Of a DNA stretch of 64,000 nucleotides, positions 22,562 to 34,345 are shown piece after piece. Below the pieces are notes generated by a model. That model saw nothing but the letters and a program-made list of their open reading frames with translations. It did not search any database and was not told the DNA's origin. Source of the stretch: Erigeron canadensis (taxonomy: Eukaryota > Streptophyta > Magnoliopsida > Asterales > Asteraceae); contig NC_057761.1 of assembly GCF_010389155.1 (NCBI RefSeq), positions 7,194,501 through 7,258,500 on the forward strand. The letters run 5' to 3'. How positions within the stretch are numbered: position 1 is the first letter of the stretch; every line of letters begins with the position of its first letter. The translations under genes and the position numbers were made by a program.

Positions 22562-22910
22562 TAACTATTTTCACTTTTAACACTAAATTTTATACTTTTT
22601 GGTTTTTCTTTTATTTCACCACAACATTTCAGCCTCTTACACTTTTAACACTAAACATTTATACATTTTGATTTTCTTTTATGTTCACAACAACATTTTA
22701 GCGTCTTAAACTTTTAGCACTAAATTATTATGCGAACTACTTTCACTTTCACACAAAAAGTTTATTGTTCGTTTTTTAACAGTCGCATGCAAAGAATAGT
22801 AATCTTTTTATTCTTTTTATTTTTACCACAACATTTTAAACCTTACAATTGTAGCACTAAACTTTTATGCGAACTAAATTCACTTTCACACAAAACTTTT
22901 AATGTTCATT
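22562..22910. repeat. Tandem array of ~98-bp AT-rich units (right part)
   Basis: 'cacttttaacactaaa', 'ttttggttttt' and 'caccacaacatt' recur at about 22570, 22640, 22710 and 22850, matching the array at 421-933. Joining the two flanks at the TAA restores a normal unit. Confidence 0.7.
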
Positions 22911-23139
22911 TTTTAACTGACAAATGTCAACTTTTGTTTTATTCTTAATCATTTAAATAATACATGTTTTCTTCAAACAGTTTGTGGTATGTTAACCTCG
23001 ATCCATGAACGCACACCTATTTGTAACGCATTATCTCATCGTTATGGAAATGTCGTAACTAATATACTTATTTCTATACATTTTGTTATTTCTATCAAAA
23101 ATTTATTTTAATAAATTTGAATAATTTTTTCTATTAAGT

Positions 23140-23250
23140 CGTAACAAATATAATGCGGGTTATGAACCCCTAGTTTAATAACATATCTCGTTAATAAAAA
23201 ATAAGCATGGTAGCTGAAAACCTGCAATGCGGGTTATGAACCCCTAGTTT
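23140..23250 (+). mobile_element. Helitron-like 3' ends, two in tandem
   Basis: 'gcgggttatgaacccctagt' occurs at about 23155 and again at 23229. Before the second is a hairpin ACCTGC-AAT-GCGGGT (23220-23234) followed 9 nt later by CTAG and T, the classic Helitron terminus. The first copy lacks a clear hairpin. The 5' end was not identified. Confidence 0.5.
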
Positions 23251-24050
23251 AATAACATGAACAGGTTTGTTGTTTTGTTTTTTTATGGCTCATTACTTAC
23301 TATAATAAAGGAGTTGAATGTAGTACCATTTTGTCTTTATCTGCCTTTTAAGTATAAATATGAAAATTGGCAACTATAAAACAAAATATGGATTTAGTTG
23401 AGTTATGCCTATGGGGTGGAAGGTCATGTGTTCAAACCCTCCTTTCATCGTTTTTATTTTTTTTTAATTTTTATTTGGTAATAAAGTATTTTCACTTTGT
23501 CCCCCCTTTTTTTTCCTCCTTTACTTTTCTGTCCCTTCTGTTTCCTTTTTATTAATTCAACCCTCTAACTTTATATATATATATATTATTTTATTTTTTT
23601 GTAACATTTTTTTTTCTACTTTTATTACATTTAACATTTTTTTATAACTTTTTAAAATGTTATAAATTTTTAAAAAGCTATATATTTTTTAATTTTGGTT
23701 TTTTTTGCATAATATATTTTTTATATTCTTTTAAATATTTGGTTTTTATACCTTTTTACATGTAACATTTGTTTTTTTTATAACTTCTTCAATTAGTTTT
23801 CATATTTTTTTTTTCTCTTTTTTAGTTTTGGTTTAATATATACATTTCTTTTGTGTTTTTTAATTTTTGGTTTTTAATACGTTTTATCGCCTATAAATTT
23901 GTGATTTTTTTTACCGCACTCATAAACATAAATTGTTTTCAAAAACTTACAAATGAAATTTCTAGTTATCAATTAAACCCGTGAGTAAAGAAACCCACCT
24001 AAACAAAACAACCTAAACCTAATCTCTTAAAAAATAAAAACCCACGATCG
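23250..24050. other. T-rich intergenic DNA upstream of the Myb gene
   Basis: Poly-T and TA runs. A box-B-like 'atgtgttcaaaccctc' near 23430 suggests another SINE scrap. No open frame. Confidence 0.5.
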
Positions 24051-24059
24051 GATCAAATT

Positions 24060-24148
24060 TTACAATTCAGCAACAGAGTGACTGACTTCAAGCAGCAACC
24101 CGCTGGGGCTTGAAGCAGCAGCAGCGCCTTCAATCAATCCCACCAGGT
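24060..24148 (+). other. Probable untranslated first exon of the Myb gene
   Basis: A GC-richer island (rich in CAGCAGC) ends CACCAG before GTATTTTT, a good donor. The intron would run to the ACCTTAG acceptor at 25017. No ATG-led frame is seen in it. Inference from composition and splice signals only. Confidence 0.4.
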
Positions 24149-25032
24149 ATTTTTTCTATTTTTTTCTATGTTATTTTCTATCTTAATTTCTAGAGCATCT
24201 TATTTTCTTTCTTTCTAGTTTCTATTTTATTTAGTTATTTTCTATCAATCTATCTTAAAATTTTTATTTAAATAAGCAGCAACATAAGTTTCTTTTTCTG
24301 TTTTCTGTTTTCTGCTTGCAGAAGTCTGTTCTGTTTTCTGCTTTCTGAAGTCTGTATTTCAGTAATTTGAATTCTGTTTTTCTGTTTCAGTGCTTCAGCA
24401 CTTCCAGGTTTCATCTTTTTCTTATTATTTATGTATATACATATATATATAATAATATTAGAATTACCGAAATACCGAAATTTCGTATACCGGTCCTTGA
24501 ACGAAACACCGAAATACCAAATTTCGTATATCTTGAGGTGTGGTAACGTAGATCAGTACATGATATGTTGAAAAGTAACGAAATAAATGGCTCTGGATTC
24601 TGGAGGGTTCTTCGCATTACAATAGTTCGTAGTGCTCTTCATGTGTATTATCACAATATATTGGCTAGAAAACTCGGTTAAACTTTAATATTTTCATTAT
24701 CATAATAATAATTTTATACATACCTAATCAATAGTTTATTACCGTTATATATACATTACTGTTGGATGTTGTAGCCTGATGGTCTAGTCTAATAGGATTA
24801 TATGGTTATGTATTCGGTTATATTCTATTGCTTCTATAATAACTACTGTTTAATGCATTCTAAGGTAGATTAGGTACACATGTAAATGGCATATAGCAAT
24901 GGAAGAATAATTTTTTATAGATACAGTATCAGTTGACATGGTGAAAGACTAGCCTGCTGGTTTGCTACCATGATAACTCATTATGGCGGTTTAATAATCT
25001 AGTTTCATAAACCTTAGGTGAAAGCACAACAA

Positions 25033-27102
25033 ATGGGCAAGACAAGCAAAGATTCAGATGCCATGCCTGCAAAGATGGAAAAGAGCTCAATAAAAAATAA
25101 GACCAAGACCAACGATCTGCAGCATGTTGGTGACAAACTTGAAATAAATGGTGATTTCTTGACAGAAAAAGGTAATAAGTTTAGGGGGAAGAAAAAAAAA
25201 TCCGAAACAATTGAAGGTAGAGATGAAGATCAATATGATAAGGGTAATTTGTTAAATGATGGTGGTTTATCGAAAAAGGATAAGAAGAGGAGGAAAAGAG
25301 ACTTTCCTGAAAAGGCACAAATCAAAGAAAATGAACAGGGCCAAGATGATGGACCTGCTGTAGAGAGAGATGGTGATCAACAAGTGGTTAAAATAAAAAT
25401 CAGTGATGGGAATGGACCTGGAATGTCTCCGGATAATTGCCAAGGAGATATGTACGGGAAAAGGGGTAAGAAAAAGAAGAAGAGAACAGACACTCGAAAT
25501 CGAGATACTGAAATGATTGGGATTATGACTGAGGAATCAACTTTCAAGACACAAGGTACAGAAGATCATCATGACAAGAGTAATTCAGTTAATGAAGATG
25601 CAGGTGAAGATCAATATGATAAGGATAATTTGGTAAATGATGGTGATTTACAGAAGGATAATGAAGATGCAGGTGAAGATCAATATGATAGGGATAGTTT
25701 GGTAAATTATGGTGATCTACTGAAGAAGGATAAGAAGAAGAGGAAAAGAGATTCTTCTGAACAGGCACAAGTTAAAGATAACCGACAGGGTCAAGTTGAT
25801 GAAGCTACTGTAGAGAAAGATTGCGACCCAAAGCCGCAAGAAAAAGCAATCAGTGATGGGGATGGAGCTAAAATATCCAAAGAGCATTGCCAAGAAATTA
25901 TCTTGGAGAAAGCCGATAAGAAAAAGCAAAAGAAGAAGAAGAAGAAGATGACTGACTGTCAAAGTTCAGGTACTGAAATGAACGAGATTGTGGCCGAGGA
26001 ATCAACTCTCAAGACAGGTTCGGAAGTCAGCAAAGGTATAAAGAACAATTCTGTTGAACACAATTCCGAGAAACAAATAGTCAAAGGTAAAGGTAATAAA
26101 GTAAACAAGGAGACAACCACGCCTATAAAGAACAACAAGGAGGAACCCAATGCAAAAGGAAAATCCAAGAAAGTTAGCTTCTCGGGTCATGTAGAGGTCT
26201 TCCCATCATCAGACACTCGAACAGAAACAGAAACAGAAACAGATGGTCTGCTTCGGGCTGCTAGATTTACTCCAGAGGAAGACAAGATTATAAAAGAAGC
26301 CGTTCATAATTTTATAGCAGCTAATAACTTGGGAGACAACGGTATAGAGATGGTCCTGGATAGTAACAAACACGGATTGAAAAAATGTTGGCAAGATATT
26401 GCAACTTGCATACCGTACCGTCCCTATAGAGCTGTCTACTGCCGAGGCCGTAATTTGTTAGCAAGTAGCAAAACCCGTGGATGGACACCCGAAGAGATTG
26501 AACAGTTGATGGAACTTCATAAAAAATATGGTAAGGACTGGAAGAAGATAGGGCTAGAACTCGGGAGACATAGGATTCATGTCAAGGATGCGTGGCGAAG
26601 ACATAAGTTCGAGAATAAAAAGACAGGAGCATGGAGTCAAGAAGAGTACCAGAATTTATTTGACCTCGTTAACTTGGATTTGCAAATGAAAATTAATGGC
26701 GAGAAAAAGTCAAAGCACGGGATGCTGAGAGATAATATTCCCTGGTCTGCAATTAGCGATAAATTATTAACCAGGTCAAATCCAATATGTTGCAGAAAGT
26801 GGTATGATCAGTTGCAATCATCTTTGGTGGTTGAAGAGAAATGGAGTGAAACTGATGACTATAAGATGATTGGTGCACTTTATGAACTTGATGCTGCTTG
26901 TGTGGAAGATGTAGATTGGGATAATCTTCTCGAGCATAGGCCAGGTGATATATGTAGAAAAAGATGGGAACAAATGGTTAAACACATAGGCCATAAGGGG
27001 AGCAAGCCATTCGCTGAACAGGTTGACACCTTGGCTCAACGTTACTGCCCAGATTTAGCTGACATCAGAGAGGCTTGGGATAAGAAACCTCTTGTTCCAT
27101 GA
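25033..27102 (+). CDS. Myb/SANT DNA-binding protein, REB1/RNA polymerase I termination factor-like
   Basis: 689 aa in one exon. The first ATG after the 25017 acceptor is at 25033; the frame is also open for five codons upstream. Residues 1-405 are highly charged, Lys-rich with basic runs (nuclear-localisation-like). They contain an internal duplication of ~110 residues (about 65-174 and 214-328: EDQYD..., KKDKK-RKRD, ...EEST-KT) with a shorter third copy between. Residues about 410-655 hold four Myb/SANT-type repeats (RFTPEEDKII, RGWTPEEIEQL, GAWSQEEYQNL, EEKWSETDDYKM), ending CRKRWEQMVKH. The same layout is seen in plant homologues of yeast Reb1 and animal TTF-I, which bind rDNA terminators and stop Pol I. 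Nuclear or nucleolar action is inferred. No damage seen. Confidence 0.8.
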   Translation: MGKTSKDSDAMPAKMEKSSIKNKTKTNDLQHVGDKLEINGDFLTEKGNKFRGKKKKSETIEGRDEDQYDKGNLLNDGGLSKKDKKRRKRDFPEKAQIKENEQGQDDGPAVERDGDQQVVKIKISDGNGPGMSPDNCQGDMYGKRGKKKKKRTDTRNRDTEMIGIMTEESTFKTQGTEDHHDKSNSVNEDAGEDQYDKDNLVNDGDLQKDNEDAGEDQYDRDSLVNYGDLLKKDKKKRKRDSSEQAQVKDNRQGQVDEATVEKDCDPKPQEKAISDGDGAKISKEHCQEIILEKADKKKQKKKKKKMTDCQSSGTEMNEIVAEESTLKTGSEVSKGIKNNSVEHNSEKQIVKGKGNKVNKETTTPIKNNKEEPNAKGKSKKVSFSGHVEVFPSSDTRTETETETDGLLRAARFTPEEDKIIKEAVHNFIAANNLGDNGIEMVLDSNKHGLKKCWQDIATCIPYRPYRAVYCRGRNLLASSKTRGWTPEEIEQLMELHKKYGKDWKKIGLELGRHRIHVKDAWRRHKFENKKTGAWSQEEYQNLFDLVNLDLQMKINGEKKSKHGMLRDNIPWSAISDKLLTRSNPICCRKWYDQLQSSLVVEEKWSETDDYKMIGALYELDAACVEDVDWDNLLEHRPGDICRKRWEQMVKHIGHKGSKPFAEQVDTLAQRYCPDLADIREAWDKKPLVP

Positions 27103-27840
27103 GGTTCGTGTTCTTTTTCCTTGTAATACCATCATTAGCCTTAAAAATTGTGTTCAGTCTATCAATTATCACTTTTTTTTATATAGATGTGTATGTCAGA
27201 TTGGCATATCTAGTAAATCGAGCACTTTCTTGTGTTTTTTTGGGTACTAAAATCCTTGTTTTAAACTATGAATATTATACATACTATTGCTAACAAGATT
27301 TCCCTGTCTTGTTTATTTATGTTTTTAAGACATAATTTTACTCTTTTATTATTATTATTATTTTTTGTATTAGTGATGATTATGTGGATTTAAAAAGAAT
27401 AGAGAAGGGTGTTAGCAAATTTAACATAACTTGCTTGGTATGCAAAATAATTATGTATCACTTATATAAAGATATGTATATCTTATCCACAAAATGTCCG
27501 ACACTTCTACATAATATCCGAAACTATCTATACTTCTATATGAGTTGTATTCCTGTGCAAACAAAGGAAAAAGTGTGAGCTGTTGGATCAACATGGATGA
27601 AAGGTTAAGATCACATTGAAAAATAACACTGGAAGGGTATTTAAGTCAATTTATCTACAACTAAAAACACATACAGACACGTTCATCTCTCTTCTAAAAG
27701 TCTATTGGAACCTATTCGCCTTTCAGGCCGCCGTCCTGACCTAATCCTACCGTGGCCACAGTGTTCCACCGCCACAAATCGTCGTACCTCTCCCTCCACC
27801 ATTGTCCTCCACCATACTACCACACAAACCACCGCTGGTA
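27103..27840. other. 3' flank of the Myb gene and intergenic DNA
   Basis: T-rich sequence; candidate 3' UTR to about 27300. Small open frames here have no recognisable features. Confidence 0.4.
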
Positions 27841-27849
27841 CCTTACAAC

Positions 27850-28260
27850 AACAGCCGTTTAACGTAAAGCATCTGTCCCAATTTTCACTGCTAGAAGTGG
27901 TGTTAGAACCACTCCGAACATTAGTCTATTTTAAATCTTGAAGCTTGACCGCTGGTGTTGTTTCAATGGTATTATCAACTGGACTTGTTTCAGTATTTGA
28001 TTTCATATCTCTCCGCCCATCCGAGTCTTCCAATGAAGACAGAGCTGCAGTCTTTTCTGCATCTATCTTCTCTGCTTCCGAAACACCAGGAGCATTCTAT
28101 CTTCCATCACTGGCCACTCTTTTTATTGACTCCCAACTGGATGTAGAAGAATAACCTGGGTAAAAGTGAGAACAAATAGGAAGCAGACCATGAGCTGCCC
28201 ACCGTGCAGTCGCAGCTGTCACATTGGCCAGTGATTTAAGTTATCTCCTGTCACATTAGC
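27850..28260 (-). pseudogene. Fragment of an LHY/CCA1 circadian clock gene
   Basis: On the minus strand about 28243-28130 reads SLANVTAATARWAAHGLLPIC and then FYPGYSSTS. This matches the conserved VAAATAWWAAHGLLPLC region of LHY/CCA1, the Myb-related morning clock repressors. It continues with an acidic Ser/Glu-rich stretch and, near 27900, RSGSNTTSSSE, like the SCGSNTPSSSE block further along these proteins. Stops (for example in the codon after SDGR, about 28104, and near 27920) break it. The N-terminal Myb repeat is absent. It is a non-functional genomic or retro-copied scrap. Confidence 0.65.
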
Positions 28261-28708
28261 CATTCGTAGGCCTTTAAGTGAGAGAATGATAACTTAAATC
28301 TCAAGATTCTATGGCTTCTATATACCCTATTTGTGCATAGACATGGTGAATAAAGTTATAAGTTTTTGTTGATAATGAGCGAAGAAAATTAATGCCTAAG
28401 AATCAAGTGATAAGTACCTGCAGCCCAAACTCCAACTCAGACCAAGTATGCTTACATATGAATTCGGGTTTTTCAATAACAATGCACATACCATTTTCAA
28501 GATTTTTTTTAACAACTGTGGTGATCGTAGAGACTGTATGATCTTTAGTTTATCAACACTTTCTACTTTCTCATTCTTTCTGGTGTCTACTGACTGCTCG
28601 CATACACCTGTTCAATCCATTTGTCATTTGTAAAGGTAGCAATGTAAACACATTTACATATGAGTGGCTTGATTATGGATTTATTTTATTTCTTGACCCT
28701 GGTCGTTC

Positions 28709-28960
28709 AGATGGGTTAACCGAAAATATTGCATAAGTGAAGAAATCGGTCACATGGAGAAGTGCAATATCTACATCTCCAAATGAATAGATGTAACTCT
28801 CTTTTATAATCATCAACTGCAATTGTAATTGCAGGTCCTACATTATTGAAACTCTGAAGTATATGTGGATTAGAAGGCCTAGAAAGAATCACATTAACGA
28901 TATCATCAATATATGTGGATTAGAAGGCGTAGAAAGAATCACATTAACGATATCATCTTC
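28709..28960 (-). pseudogene. Unrecognised antisense coding remnant with a 50-bp duplication
   Basis: The minus strand from about 28908 to 28760 stays open as DDIVNVILSRPSNPHILQSF, then NVGPAITIAVDDYKREL. Part of it (DDIVNVILS-PSNPHI) is repeated just before because of a 50-bp direct duplication (28861-28910 and 28911-28958). Composition looks like real protein rather than chance. I do not recognise the family. It may come from the same source as the nearby LHY scrap or a different one. Confidence 0.4.
28861..28958. repeat. 50-bp direct tandem duplication
   Basis: 'atatgtggattagaaggc' starts at 28861 and 28911; the copies differ at one base within the first 45. Confidence 0.85.
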
Positions 28961-29905
28961 ACTACAGGTACTCCCTCCCTAATCTTTCTTGACCTTCCTG
29001 AAAATTTTCTTCATTCCCACTAATACTATTATTAATACTATATTTTTCATATGTTGCCATTATCAAACTCTTAGCTTTTCTATACTCAAAACAAGAACAA
29101 AAGCAATGTATATCATATTATACACTGCAACACAATCGCTTGTACCATGATTGATTGAATATCATCACTATACATGGATTTCAATAGTGGGATTCCCATA
29201 ACAAGTGTATTTGGGAGTGTCGGAACTCGAAAGTGAAAATATGGTGATATCCCAATCTAAGGTTCCTTTTTTCGACAAGTTTATCTACCTAATTTGGTTC
29301 CATTTTTTTTTTTTAGTTATTTGTAGTTCACTAGTTGCAATTGTTTCCATGGTAACCCAAATTTTGTGTTTGTGAATTGTGAAACAAGCATAGATATAAT
29401 TTTGACCCATTTAGTTATGAATGCGTTAACTTTACCCCATTGACTTTTTGCAAACTAGACGCGTTTCTCTCTTTCTCTTATCAGTTGCATAATACAAAAG
29501 CTTATAAAACGATCCTATATATTTTTGTTTAGCAGATGATGCAAGTTAATGTATACATCAATCATGAAAAGAAGTTTGCATTTGTTGAGATTATGACGTT
29601 TCAAGAAGTAATGCAATGTGGACAGTTGAAGGACCTGACCGTGTGTTGACTTTGTAGGAGAATGTGGAGTTGCTGATGATGAATAGATTAGATAATTTGA
29701 ATACCATTTATGTTGATGATTCATGATACATGTATGGATGGCTTGTTTTAAATTATTATGTTGAAACCATTCATTTTTCCTTTTACATTTTGTCTTGATT
29801 TTTAACATATTATTGTATAAAATTTAATGAACCCTTTTCATTAGCAAAAAAATGATAAAATTGTAATTTTTATCTGTCTTATTTTGTTTTGTACAATTCA
29901 TTGTG
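28961..29905. other. Intergenic DNA, nothing identified
   Basis: AT-rich with a T run near 29306. The small minus-strand open frame at 29515-29808 has no recognisable feature. Confidence 0.4.
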
Positions 29906-29909
29906 ATTG

Positions 29910-30397
29910 ACTTGTTTAACCACATGGTGAATGGAATCCACAATCATGTTATAATTCGATTGAGTTACTTGGTTCATCTTTGGAATATGTATAATCAATC
30001 GGAATGTGATTAAGTAATTACATGGTGATTGAAGTTGACTAGTGAGTGAGTTAGTTCATCTTGGAATGTATTTAATTTACACTATTAGTATGATTGGCTT
30101 CTCTAATCACATGATGATTGGGATCCAAAACATTGTCATTGGCTTGTCTAATCGCATTGGTATTGCTAGTAAATTAGTTGGTTCTAGGAATGTGTTTAAT
30201 TTATCCAATCGTAGTGTGATTGACTTGTCTCATCACATGGTGTCATGGTGATTGAAATTTACAATCACACGATAATCGGAAATTAGCTGGTTCTGAAAAT
30301 GTGTTTAATTATCGTAGTGTGATTGCCTTCTAATCACATGGTGATTGAAATTTACAATCACGCGATGATTGGATTGATTAGTAGGTTATTTGGTTTA
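29910..30397. repeat. AATCAC/GTGATT dyad array, part 1
   Basis: Repeats of ~60-65 bp built around 'aatcacatggtgattg' (AATCAC-ATG-GTGATT is a perfect dyad) alternate with 'ggctagtgagttacttggttc' and 'tgtgtttaatttacc'. The array is interrupted at 30398 and 32053 by insertions and resumes at 42238. Confidence 0.75.
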
Positions 30398-31870
30398 GAT
30401 AAAATGTAACAAATGGTCCCTGTGGTTTTGGTTTTCACATACTGCCCCCTGTGTTTTTTTTTCCATTGTAAACAGTCCTTTTGTTTTTCAATTTCGTTGC
30501 TGACAGTCTTTGACATTGACTTCTGTTAGTTTTAACCGTTAAACTCCTCGTGTGCATATCACGTGAGGCATTTTAGTCCATTTCATAATCACAGGGACTA
30601 TTTGTGATAAACACATAACATCTCCAATCATCGCCATCGTCAATCATCATCGTCAAGAACATCAAAAACCCAGATCACATAACCTAAAATTTTAATTTTT
30701 AATATTTCAAAGTCAACCTAGCTAGTAATTCATAATTAAACAAAAACCCTTCAAATTCATCAAGCACAAATCCCATATAGTTAAGCCTTCCACAACCACT
30801 GGGTTATATATACACCACCACAAGCCCAATAAATTCTATACAAATAATTGGAAAATCACAGCAAGGGCCGTAATAGTGGTCTTGTGAACCAAATATAATA
30901 CTCATTTGTATACAAAAAATCAATCCATCGAAAGCATTTAATTAATGTATGTATATCTTTCCCAGCACCCTTTACCTTCAACCACTCACCCACCTGAAAC
31001 CCTCCATTTTTCAGGCCAAAAATGAGCCGCCACCACCACTAGCCGTAATATCCAGGCCGGATCCACCATAAATTAATACGCAAGTCAAATGGGGATTACC
31101 TTGGGACGGCCTTTTTCTTTGGATTTGAGCCGGTATTCGTCCCTAATCCAATATGCTTTTTTCTTCTATGATGTTTATATAGCTTGTTTTTCACAAACTA
31201 TTAGTTACAGCAGCTTAAATCATCATCATCATCATTATTGTCGTCTTTTTTTTCATTATTATTATAATGTTAAGTGCAATGATGGTGATGATTAGATAGA
31301 TTTGTTATTTGGATCTGAAAATACTTACAGATTTCTATTTCTATATATAGATATAAGGGGTTAACTAGTATGATTCTAGCATATGTTTTCATATTTTATA
31401 TTCAAACATGTGATTTTCATGAATGGAGTTTGTTTGGGTGAAATATGCTTCTTCTATGCCTTTAACAGCATATTGGTTTTTCGAATATATAAATATAGAT
31501 ATCCCTGTGATAACGAAGCATATAGATGCAAAAGTGATGATAATTATATAATTTGTGTAAGAGTATATATAGATACAAATGAATATGATGTAGATACGTA
31601 GAGTTACATTATATATGTGTGTATATATATCATTAATTATAATATGTTTTATATGATTTTATCACAAATGGTCCTTGTGATGATGAAATAGACCATAATG
31701 CCCTCATGTGGTATACATGTGAGGAGTTTAACGGCTAAAATTAATAGAAGTTAGTGTTAGGCAGTTGGCAATGAGAATGAAAACTAAAGGAGTGTTTGCA
31801 ACGAAAAAAAAAGCACAGGGGGCAAAAAACGAAAATCGATAACCATATGGACCATTTGTGACATTTTCTC
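30398..31870. mobile_element. Non-autonomous MULE, 1.47 kb, perfect 9-bp TSD
   Basis: The ends are GATAAAATGTAACAAATGG and, reversed, GAGAAAATGTCACAAATGG, and the similarity extends inward about 200 bp (blocks near 30540-30600 and 31670-31740, including GTTAAACTCCTC against GAGGAGTTTAACG). TTTGGTTTA is duplicated exactly at 30389-30397 and 31871-31879. The interior has no transposase. A related single end lies at 59955. Confidence 0.85.
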
Positions 31871-31879
31871 TTTGGTTTA

Positions 31880-32052
31880 TTTACTCTAATCATTTGGTGA
31901 TTGGTCTACAGTCACATAATCATTGAATTGGCTAGTGAGTTATTTGATTCTGATCACATAATGATTCGAATCTATAATCACAGTCACCTTGGCTAGTGAG
32001 CTACTTGGTTCATCTTTAAATGTGTTTAATTTACCTAATCATAGTGTGATTA
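31880..32052. repeat. AATCAC/GTGATT dyad array, part 2
   Basis: A short block of the same array between the MULE derivative and the solo LTR; it ends with the GATTA target copy at 32048-32052. Confidence 0.75.
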
Positions 32053-33409
32053 TGTAACACCCGTCATTTAAAATCTTGGATTTTCAAAAACTTTCGCCTA
32101 ACGGCGTTTAATAATAGCGGAAAAGGATCTCATATAAATCTGCCCATCCGTAACCGGATGAAACATTTGAAAACATTTGGTGTTACTACATGCATCATCG
32201 AAATAATAAAAAAAAAATCCAAGTCTGGCACCAACATAAATGTCAAACATTATTACATAGTCTTTAATCATAATATCGTAAATGAAGTAGCCAAACAAAA
32301 GGCTAAGGATAGTTTAAGCATCAAGAACATAAATGCTATCGTCTTTAATGTCTCTACCCATCCTCACCAAGTTATCCTTTCTCTAGCTCTAGACTCATTT
32401 AATCTGATGGCACAACATTTTCAAAGAGCAACTGTTAGCTAATAAATTAGCTAAGTAAGAATAACATATTTGAAAACATTTACCGATTAGATATATTAAC
32501 AAAATCATATCATCGTTATATGTTAATATCACATGAGCATCATAAACATCATAAACATAAGAAACATCATGAACATCATAAGCATCATATAGCATAACAC
32601 ATTAGGAACATCATAATCTTAAGTGTGCCTAACTTTCTTACGTAACTTCTCTTTACTTCGTATCTTTTCTTTGTTTCTTTGCCTAGACGTAGGCTAAGTG
32701 ACTTATGCCACTTACATAGGGATGTGGGGTTGTGTGTAGGTGGTCATAGACTATACAGGGAGTCCTCACACCCGACATGATGGATAACCAGTAAGGGGTC
32801 CATCGGCGTCGTTAAGGAAAGACAAAGTCATTTCCAACTGAATAAACTGTGTATGCCTTTACGCATTGGTGGTTAGTTACTTCACCCGGAATAAACAAAC
32901 ATAACTATGCCACAAGGAGCAACTCAAGTGACCACATACGCACTAACTTTACAACTAGCATGGGTTAAGCTTAACACAACTTTAAATATGCTCGAGACTT
33001 CTTTGATACATTAGTTAGGCTACACTTTCACCTAAACTAATCACTTTTATCTTTACTTTATATTAACGTAGGCTACACTTTCACCTAAGTTAATCACATA
33101 TCATCTTTACTTTAGGGCCCTTAACGTGCACGTGAACATGGCAATTCTAATCAAAGGATTAGTGACTAGGTGATCAAGCCACACATGTAATCATATCATA
33201 AACATGTCACCATTACGAGTTCACATAAAAAGCATAACATTATATCATGACCATTTAACTTAAGCATAACAACATAACATAAGCATGGCATCATATCATG
33301 ATCATATTCACATTTCATAAGCATATCATTCCATAATATGGGAACTTACCTTATGTAACACCCCAACAAGGCGGAATAATGGGATATCACAAGAAAAGCA
33401 CCGGGAGAT

Positions 33410-34345
33410 ATGTACCATAGGGCGAGGACCGGTGTTCGAACCCCTGTGGGGAACACGGAACTTTTCTCGGTAGATATGGGCCTACACCAGGGTTCGGCGC
33501 TTAGCCCATACCTTTTCATGTTGATCCTAGACAAACTGTCCAGGGGCCTAAAGGAGGAAATACCGTGGTGTATGATTTTTGCCGATGACATTGCGCTAAT
33601 AGCGAGATCGATAGAGGAACTAAACCAGAGGCTAGAGAAATGGAGAAAAGCCCTTGAAGACCATGGTTTGTGCGTGAGCTGAGAGAAGACAGAATAGCTT
33701 GGATGTGACTTCGATAACCAGGAGATAAGACAAAATGGAGATGTGGTTATTAGCATTGGGGGCCGCATATTGCGTCCGAAGGAGTCTTTTAGATACCTGG
33801 GATCAGTGATAGACAAATCGGGTGGGATAGACGAAGACGTGACACATCGAATCCAAGCCGGATGGATGAAGTGGATAGCAGCTACGGGAGTCATGTGCGA
33901 CAAGAGGATTCCGCTAAAGCTGAAAGGGAAGTTCTATAGAGTGGCTATTAGACCGGCTATGCTATACGGGTCCAAATGTTGGGCGATGATGAAAACCCAA
34001 GCGGCTCGAGTAGAGGTGGCTGAGATGAGGATGTTAAGGTGGACTTGCGGGAAGACCTTAGTAGACAGGATCCCGACGGGAGTTTTTAGAGCAGAACTTG
34101 AAGTAGGGACCATCATTAACAAGCTAAGGGAAGGGCGCTTGACATGGTTTGGCCATGTTAGGAGAAGGGATGAAACTGCACCACTAAGGAGAGCGGAGTC
34201 TATTCACGTGGACGGCATACGAAGAGGGGGACGACCAAAGATGAGGTGGGAGGATCGATTAGCGAAGGATCTAATTGAACTTGGCCTGTCGGAGGACATG
34301 ACGTCAGATAGGACGGCATGGAGAACTAGGATTAGAGTAGAATAG
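33410..34345 (+). pseudogene. RTE LINE reverse transcriptase, C-terminal part
   Basis: 33410-33682 encodes LHQGSALSPYLFMLILDKLS and the catalytic FADDIALIA. A stop after about 33680 and a second one shortly after break the frame. 33743-34345 continues with FRYLGSVID, MLYGSKCWAM and RLTWFGHVRRRD, the C-terminal segment typical of plant RTE-clade elements. The endonuclease domain and the N-terminal fingers are lacking. It copied element RNA at the cut target site; this copy is dead. Confidence 0.85.

Noticed and set aside
27705..28154. Plus-strand frames of 60-80 codons
   Set aside because: They are the opposite strand of the LHY/CCA1 fragment, whose minus-strand reading gives recognisable protein.
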